From DASWDH01 sp035318505 (GTDB lineage: Bacteria > Myxococcota_A > Polyangia > Polyangiales > Polyangiaceae): a stretch of DNA of 9,772 bases. The DNA lies in contig DATHEQ010000490.1 in assembly GCA_035318505.1 (NCBI GenBank), forward strand, positions 1-9,772, written 5' to 3'. A model generated the notes under the pieces. The model did not search any database and had not been told where the DNA came from. It saw nothing but the letters and a program-made list of their open reading frames with translations. This document shows, one piece after another, positions 6,202-9,772 of the stretch (position 1 is its first letter; every line of letters starts with the position of its first letter). The translations under genes were made by a program, and so were the position numbers.

Positions 6202-7575
6202 TCAGCCCTTGACGACGGGCTTCAGCACCGGCTTACCGTTTTTCATGATCACCTCGAAGTCGACGCTGCGCGCCTTGTGTTTGGCTCGTAGCTCCCTGGC
6301 GACGTTCTCGAGGTTGGTGGCGATCTTCGCGTAGGTCACGGTCGCGGTCGACTCGTTGGCGCGGCGCTTGGCTTCCACGAAAGCGCCGTAGATCTGACGC
6401 ATTCGGATGGGGGAAAGGCCGTTGTCCTCGCTCAACACCGCCGGTCCGGGCGCATCGGGACGGCTCGGCGCGGGTGGACGAATCGCGGGAGGCGCGGGTT
6501 TTGGTGCAGCCGGAAGAGCGGGTTTGGCCGCCAGGGCGCCCGCCCCGACTTGGCCGATCGCTGCGGGCCTTGCGAGCGGAGAGCCCATCGGGTTGGGCGC
6601 CACCACCGCGGTGCTCGGCGCGGCTGCCCCCGGTTTGACCGGGGCCGATGGGGGCATAGCGGGCTTCGCGGCCGCGAGGGGCGCGACGGGTTTTGCGGCC
6701 GTGACAAAGGGAGTCGCCGGCTTGGCCGACACAAGCGCCGGCGCTGCAGCTTTCGCCGGCACCGCGACGGGGGTCGCAGGAGCGAACGGTCTGCCAGCTG
6801 CTGCCGTGGGTGCGACCGGTTTGGCGGCTACAGGTACGGCTAAGCCGGACGATGGCGCCGGACGCGGCGGTGCCGGCGCGGCGGGTCGAACCGGAATCGG
6901 GGGCAACCCGGGCGGCGAAGGTGGTGCCCGGCGCGGCTCGCCGGGCAGCCCTATCGCAGGCTTCGCTACGGCGGGCACGGCGCGTGGGGGAGGTCGCGAG
7001 GATTCTCCGATGTCGAGCTCGAGCGGCTCGATGGGTTCAGGGCTCGGCACGTACGCTATGCGGGCTACGGCGGGCTCGACCGTTTCGGAGTCCTCGAAGG
7101 TCACGTCGTAGGCGTCGCTCGCCGCCACCGTGGCGGCTTCCGCGGTTTCGGCGGGCGGAGCTTGATTCGATGCGCCCGTGTTTCGCTGCGCTTCGCGCTC
7201 GGCCTGCTTTTCGACGCCTTTTTCGTACATTTTCTGACGTCGGCGCGCGAAACCGGTCACCACGTTGTCGCCGAAGCGCTGGGCGGCGCGGCCGAGGTCG
7301 CGCTGGTAGGTGCCCGATTCGATCTCGCGCACGATTCGCTGCCAATACTGCTGGTACGTGTTGTAGCGCTGGATCGTGGTTTCGAGCTTGAAGCGCAGTC
7401 CGGTGTTGCGAATCTGTTCGCGCCGCAGCGCCCACAGACGGCGATCGATGTCCTTGCGCACCGTGAGGGGCTCGAGACGCTCGATACCCATGAAGTACTG
7501 CTCGTAAAGGGCGCGTAGTCGCTCTACGCGGATCTCGAGCTCTCCGATGAGCCGCCCGATTTCCTCTCCGTCCAC
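6202..7575 (-). CDS. Coiled-coil/low-complexity protein, MXAN_5187 C-terminal-domain-like
   Basis: A 457-residue protein in three parts. Residues 1-130 are strongly helical and charged, with likely coiled coil (for example LIGELEIRVERLRALYEQYF, 9-28, and QQYWQRIVREIESGTYQRDL, 75-94). Residues about 133-385 are disordered, dominated by Ala and Pro, with loosely repeated AAKPVAP/AKPATPF-type units (250-310). Residues about 386-457 form a compact end domain (IRMRQIYGAFVEAKRRANES then VDFEVIMKNGKPVLKPVVKG). From memory this resembles proteins labelled 'MXAN_5187 C-terminal domain-containing' in myxobacteria; I cannot verify that here. There is no signal peptide or membrane segment, so it is probably cytoplasmic. 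The start is GTG at 7575: the frame is open upstream to a stop at about 7654 but has no other ATG, GTG or TTG, and GAGAGGG lies 13 bases before it. Its role is unknown; a scaffold joining two folded ends by a long linker is plausible. Confidence 0.82.
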   Translation of the reverse strand: MDGEEIGRLIGELEIRVERLRALYEQYFMGIERLEPLTVRKDIDRRLWALRREQIRNTGLRFKLETTIQRYNTYQQYWQRIVREIESGTYQRDLGRAAQRFGDNVVTGFARRRQKMYEKGVEKQAEREAQRNTGASNQAPPAETAEAATVAASDAYDVTFEDSETVEPAVARIAYVPSPEPIEPLELDIGESSRPPPRAVPAVAKPAIGLPGEPRRAPPSPPGLPPIPVRPAAPAPPRPAPSSGLAVPVAAKPVAPTAAAGRPFAPATPVAVPAKAAAPALVSAKPATPFVTAAKPVAPLAAAKPAMPPSAPVKPGAAAPSTAVVAPNPMGSPLARPAAIGQVGAGALAAKPALPAAPKPAPPAIRPPAPSRPDAPGPAVLSEDNGLSPIRMRQIYGAFVEAKRRANESTATVTYAKIATNLENVARELRAKHKARSVDFEVIMKNGKPVLKPVVKG

Positions 7576-7660
7576 GGCGAGGTCTATGCCCTCTCGAAGG
7601 AGGTTGCGCCGGTGTGGCGCGCGCTCGTGACTATCACCATTCGAACCCCTCTCTCATCGA

Positions 7661-7675
7661 GACGACACTGTCGTC
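7661..7675. repeat. 15-base perfect palindrome between two - strand genes
   Basis: GACGACA (7661-7667) and TGTCGTC (7669-7675) are perfect inverted arms around a single C. It lies 11 bases after the stop of the lipoprotein gene and about 85 bases before the start of the coiled-coil protein gene, both on the - strand. It could be a 6-base stem with a 3-base loop acting at the lipoprotein transcript's end, although no T run follows. It could equally be an operator for a dimeric regulator of the downstream gene. The rest of this 111-base gap holds no gene or clear promoter. Confidence 0.45.
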
Positions 7676-7686
7676 CTTGCGCGGTA

Positions 7687-8460
7687 CTAGAGCGCTACCA
7701 CCTTCACATTGTCGAAGCACACCGGCACGTCCCAATCATTGAAGCCGATATGGTCATGGCCTGGACCCGATAGTGGTTGCGGATCGACGAATTTGAACAT
7801 CTGCATATCGCCGACCCACCAGACTAGCGTCTTTCCGTCGGCGCGCTCGATTTTGAAGTGATAGACCTGTCCCACGCTCACCGGTCGCGCGCGCTCGTCG
7901 TCGGATCCCGGGGCGATGCGGATCTCGGGCCGATCGGAAGCGTGCTCGTTCAGTCGGGCCAGAACATGGAAGGTGTTCTTCCAGCCGCCGAAAATGGTGA
8001 GATAGCTGGTGGCGTCGTTGTAGGAGATGCCCGCCGCGGCGCTGGTACCGTCCCCGAATATTTCGGCCTTGATGTCACCATCGGGTGATTCGCTCATCGC
8101 GTCGAATTCGATGCGAACGTTGGTGGGAAGCGTGCGGTTCAGCCATGCGCCGTGGTTACGCGCGCCTTTGACGCAGAGACGACCGCTGTTGATGCGCCAA
8201 TCAGCTCCGGTCATGAGCCAATCGGTCCCGGGCGCGGCGCGCTCGAAATTGTCCTCGAAGCCGGAACCGAGAGGAGGCGATGGCGCGCTCGGCGCCGCTG
8301 AGCCCGTTGGTCGGGCCACGACGGGTGCCGCCGGACTCTTCGGGCGCTGGGCGGAGCTGGCGGTTGCGTTCGCCCCCCCCTCGCTCGACGTCGACGCCGG
8401 ACCGTTCGGTACGCATCCCACTACGAGGACGAGGAGCCCTCCCAGGCAAAGCTCGCGCAT
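7687..8460 (-). CDS. Lipoprotein with concanavalin A-like (lectin/glucanase-type) domain
   Basis: A 257-residue predicted lipoprotein. Residues 1-15 are a short hydrophobic signal ending in the lipobox VVGC, with lipidated Cys16. Residues 17-65 are a Ser/Ala/Pro-rich tether. The folded domain (about 66-257) starts GFEDNFERAAPGTDW, runs through strand-rich blocks (DWRINSGRLCVKG 87-99, AWLNRTLPTNVRIEFDAMSE 105-124, YHFKIERADGKTLVWWVGD 200-218) and closes with HIGFNDWDVPVCFDNVKVVAL. This order, ending in a 'GF..W...V.FDNV.V' strand, is typical of beta-jelly-roll domains related to LamG/DUF1080, which bind or cleave glycans. I see no certain catalytic pair, so binding is as likely as hydrolysis. 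Cys96 and Cys248 could form a disulfide. It is divergent from lgt, whose product would lipidate it. The start is ATG 8460; the ribosome binding site is weak. Confidence 0.85.
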   Translation of the reverse strand: MRELCLGGLLVLVVGCVPNGPASTSSEGGANATASSAQRPKSPAAPVVARPTGSAAPSAPSPPLGSGFEDNFERAAPGTDWLMTGADWRINSGRLCVKGARNHGAWLNRTLPTNVRIEFDAMSESPDGDIKAEIFGDGTSAAAGISYNDATSYLTIFGGWKNTFHVLARLNEHASDRPEIRIAPGSDDERARPVSVGQVYHFKIERADGKTLVWWVGDMQMFKFVDPQPLSGPGHDHIGFNDWDVPVCFDNVKVVAL

Positions 8461-8516
8461 AGCGTGTTTCTACCACATCGCTGGCTCTGGCCTCCGTTCG
8501 AAGGTAAGGATGGGCC
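8461..8516. promoter_or_regulatory. Divergent intergenic region with lgt ribosome binding site
   Basis: These 56 bases separate the divergent lipoprotein gene and lgt, so promoters for both must lie here or reach into the coding regions. AAGGA (8506-8510) is a good Shine-Dalgarno sequence 6 bases before the lgt ATG at 8517 and supports that start. The ATG at 8510 is out of frame. I see no convincing -35/-10 pair for either gene. Confidence 0.5.
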
Positions 8517-9772
8517 ATGCATCCGATCCTGGTCCGGATCCCCCTGCCCGGCTGGAAGTTCCTCGGCGATTTTACGTCGATTCCGATTCACAGCTACGGG
8601 GTCATGCTGGGGCTTTCGCTCGTCGTCGGCTGGTACCTGACGCTCGGTCTCGCGGAAAAGGACGGGCTCCCCAAAGAGACGATGGCCAATTGCTATGTGT
8701 TCACGGCGCTCTCGGCCGTGATCATGTCGCGTGTCCTCTATTACGTGACCAATCCGAGCGAGTTCAAATCGTTTTGGGAGATCTTCGCGCTCTGGCGCGG
8801 TGGGCTCGTCGCTTACGGCGGCTTTTTGGGCGGCTTCGTGGGATCGGTGATCTACCTCCGGCGCGAGAAGGTGCCCCTCTGGCCTTGGGCCGACGTTGCG
8901 GCGCCGAGCCTAGCTTCCGGTCTCATGCTGACGCGCGTCGGCTGCTACCTATTCGGCTGCGATTTCGGCAAACCGCTTCCCACCGGGTCTCCGGAATGGC
9001 TGAAGAAGATGGGCACCTTTCCCCATTGGTCGGAAGGGACGCTGCCGCGCGGATCGGGGTCGCCGGCTTGGGTGCAGCACGTGCAGCAGAATCTGCTGAG
9101 CTTCGATGCGCCGGGATCGCTGCCGGTCCACCCCACGCAGATCTACGAGTCGCTGGTGGGAGCACTTCTGCTGGTGCTGCTCTTCGCCGTTCGACGCACG
9201 CTTAAATTTCGCGGCCAGGTATTTTTGACGTTCACCTTCGCCTACGGCGTGCTGCGTTTCTTGTTGGAGATGATTCGCGACGACTCCGAGCGGGGCGAGT
9301 TCGGTCCGCACATGGCGGAGCACGTCATGATCGCGGGCGGGCTTTTGCTGTTCGCGCTCGCCTACATCTTCTTCATGGCGCCGAGCGTGAGTGATCCCAC
9401 CATGCGCAAGATGACGCAGGTGATTGCGCTCGTTCCGGCGTTGGTTGCTTTTCTGCTCTTGCGTCCGGCTTCGTTCGCCGACCAAACGCTCTTGCAGTTT
9501 TCGACGTCGCAATGGGTGGCGCTCCTCACCGCGATCCCGGCGGCGATGGCGTACGGCGTGTATCTCAAAGCGGCGCAGGCGCATCCCGACAGCGCACTGG
9601 CCGTCGACCTCACCGAGTATCACCAGGCGCACCCCGAGGCACTGCCAACAGCGGCGGCGTCGAGGGACGAAGCAAGCGTCCATGCGCTCGCCTCCCACGC
9701 GCCGATTTCGAAGCAGGCAAGCGCCGGCGAAACGGACCTCTCGGCGCCCCCGGGCGACGCTCCGGGCGAGGC
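8517..9772 (+). CDS. lgt: Prolipoprotein diacylglyceryl transferase (Lgt), 3' truncated
   Basis: Lgt transfers diacylglycerol from phosphatidylglycerol to the lipobox cysteine of prolipoproteins in the inner membrane. The gene begins MHPILVRIPLPGW with a good ribosome binding site and is open to the right edge (418 codons visible). Family motifs seen: SIPIHSYGVMLGL near residues 21-33, WRGGLVAYGGFLGG in the first third, TRVGCYLFGCDFGKP (139-153, Arg140 matching the essential Arg of the Lgt signature), HPTQIYES (205-212) and IRDDSERGEFG (253-263). The GGLVAYGG block has Tyr where E. coli has its conserved His, a variant seen in many non-enteric Lgt proteins. An approximately 50-residue insertion (154-203) separates the signature from HPTQ. 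After the usual end of the enzyme, two more hydrophobic segments and a hydrophilic Ala/Pro-rich tail continue to the edge; E. coli Lgt is 291 residues. Identification is firm; only the C-terminus is unseen. Confidence 0.95.
   Translation, partial: MHPILVRIPLPGWKFLGDFTSIPIHSYGVMLGLSLVVGWYLTLGLAEKDGLPKETMANCYVFTALSAVIMSRVLYYVTNPSEFKSFWEIFALWRGGLVAYGGFLGGFVGSVIYLRREKVPLWPWADVAAPSLASGLMLTRVGCYLFGCDFGKPLPTGSPEWLKKMGTFPHWSEGTLPRGSGSPAWVQHVQQNLLSFDAPGSLPVHPTQIYESLVGALLLVLLFAVRRTLKFRGQVFLTFTFAYGVLRFLLEMIRDDSERGEFGPHMAEHVMIAGGLLLFALAYIFFMAPSVSDPTMRKMTQVIALVPALVAFLLLRPASFADQTLLQFSTSQWVALLTAIPAAMAYGVYLKAAQAHPDSALAVDLTEYHQAHPEALPTAAASRDEASVHALASHAPISKQASAGETDLSAPPGDAPGE

Noticed and set aside
6407..7111. 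Gly/Ala-rich open frame on the + strand (234 codons)
   Set aside because: It is the reverse of the Ala/Pro-rich linker of the - strand coiled-coil protein gene; its low-complexity composition is a mirror of those codons.
8027..9205. 392-codon + strand frame running across the lipoprotein gene and into lgt
   Set aside because: It is antisense to the lipoprotein and out of frame with lgt, both of which have clear motifs. Its Arg/Ala-rich translation is a frame-shadow.
1..9772. tRNA, rRNA, CRISPR, insertion sequence or phage features
   Set aside because: I saw no cloverleaf-like segment, spaced direct-repeat array, transposase or integrase motif, or terminal inverted repeats on either strand.

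Overview
The window is GC-rich and densely coding. It has strong third-position GC bias, short or overlapping gene junctions and GTG starts. A eukaryote-like Ser/Thr kinase with an N-terminal zinc ribbon, a long Ala/Pro-rich coiled-coil protein and several Ala/Pro-linker exported proteins point to a myxobacterium (Myxococcota, probably Polyangiales/Sorangiineae). That assignment is inferred from gene style, since no rRNA or other phylogenetic marker is present.

Layout. (1) Bases 1-3222 (+) look like one operon. It holds the 3' part of a PEP-synthase-like phosphotransferase cut by the window edge, an RluA-type pseudouridine synthase, and a small exported protein of unknown function. The genes are joined by two 4-base stop/start overlaps. 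(2) Bases 3267-5700 (+) hold a protein with a probable GyrI-like ligand-binding domain, then a transmembrane Ser/Thr protein kinase. (3) Bases 5701-5899 carry the clearest sigma70-type promoter in the window and a structured leader for an 89-residue cysteine-rich protein (5900-6169) that may belong to the DUF5678 group. (4) Bases 6202-8460 (-) hold a coiled-coil/low-complexity protein and, upstream of it, a lipoprotein with a lectin/glucanase-like fold. A hairpin sits between the convergent genes at about 6170-6190. (5) From 8517 (+) the lipoprotein diacylglyceryl transferase gene lgt runs off the right edge, divergent from the lipoprotein gene.

Functionally the genes are a mix: RNA modification, lipoprotein maturation, signalling through a membrane kinase, and envelope proteins. 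The only direct logical link is Lgt beside a lipoprotein that would be one of its substrates. I see no mobile element, CRISPR array, tRNA, rRNA or toxin/defence cassette, and no stretch over 300 bases without a gene. No convincing new multi-gene system is evident. The items most worth a second look are the small cysteine-rich gene with its structured leader, the kinase's cysteine-bearing C-terminal domain, and the coiled-coil/low-complexity protein.
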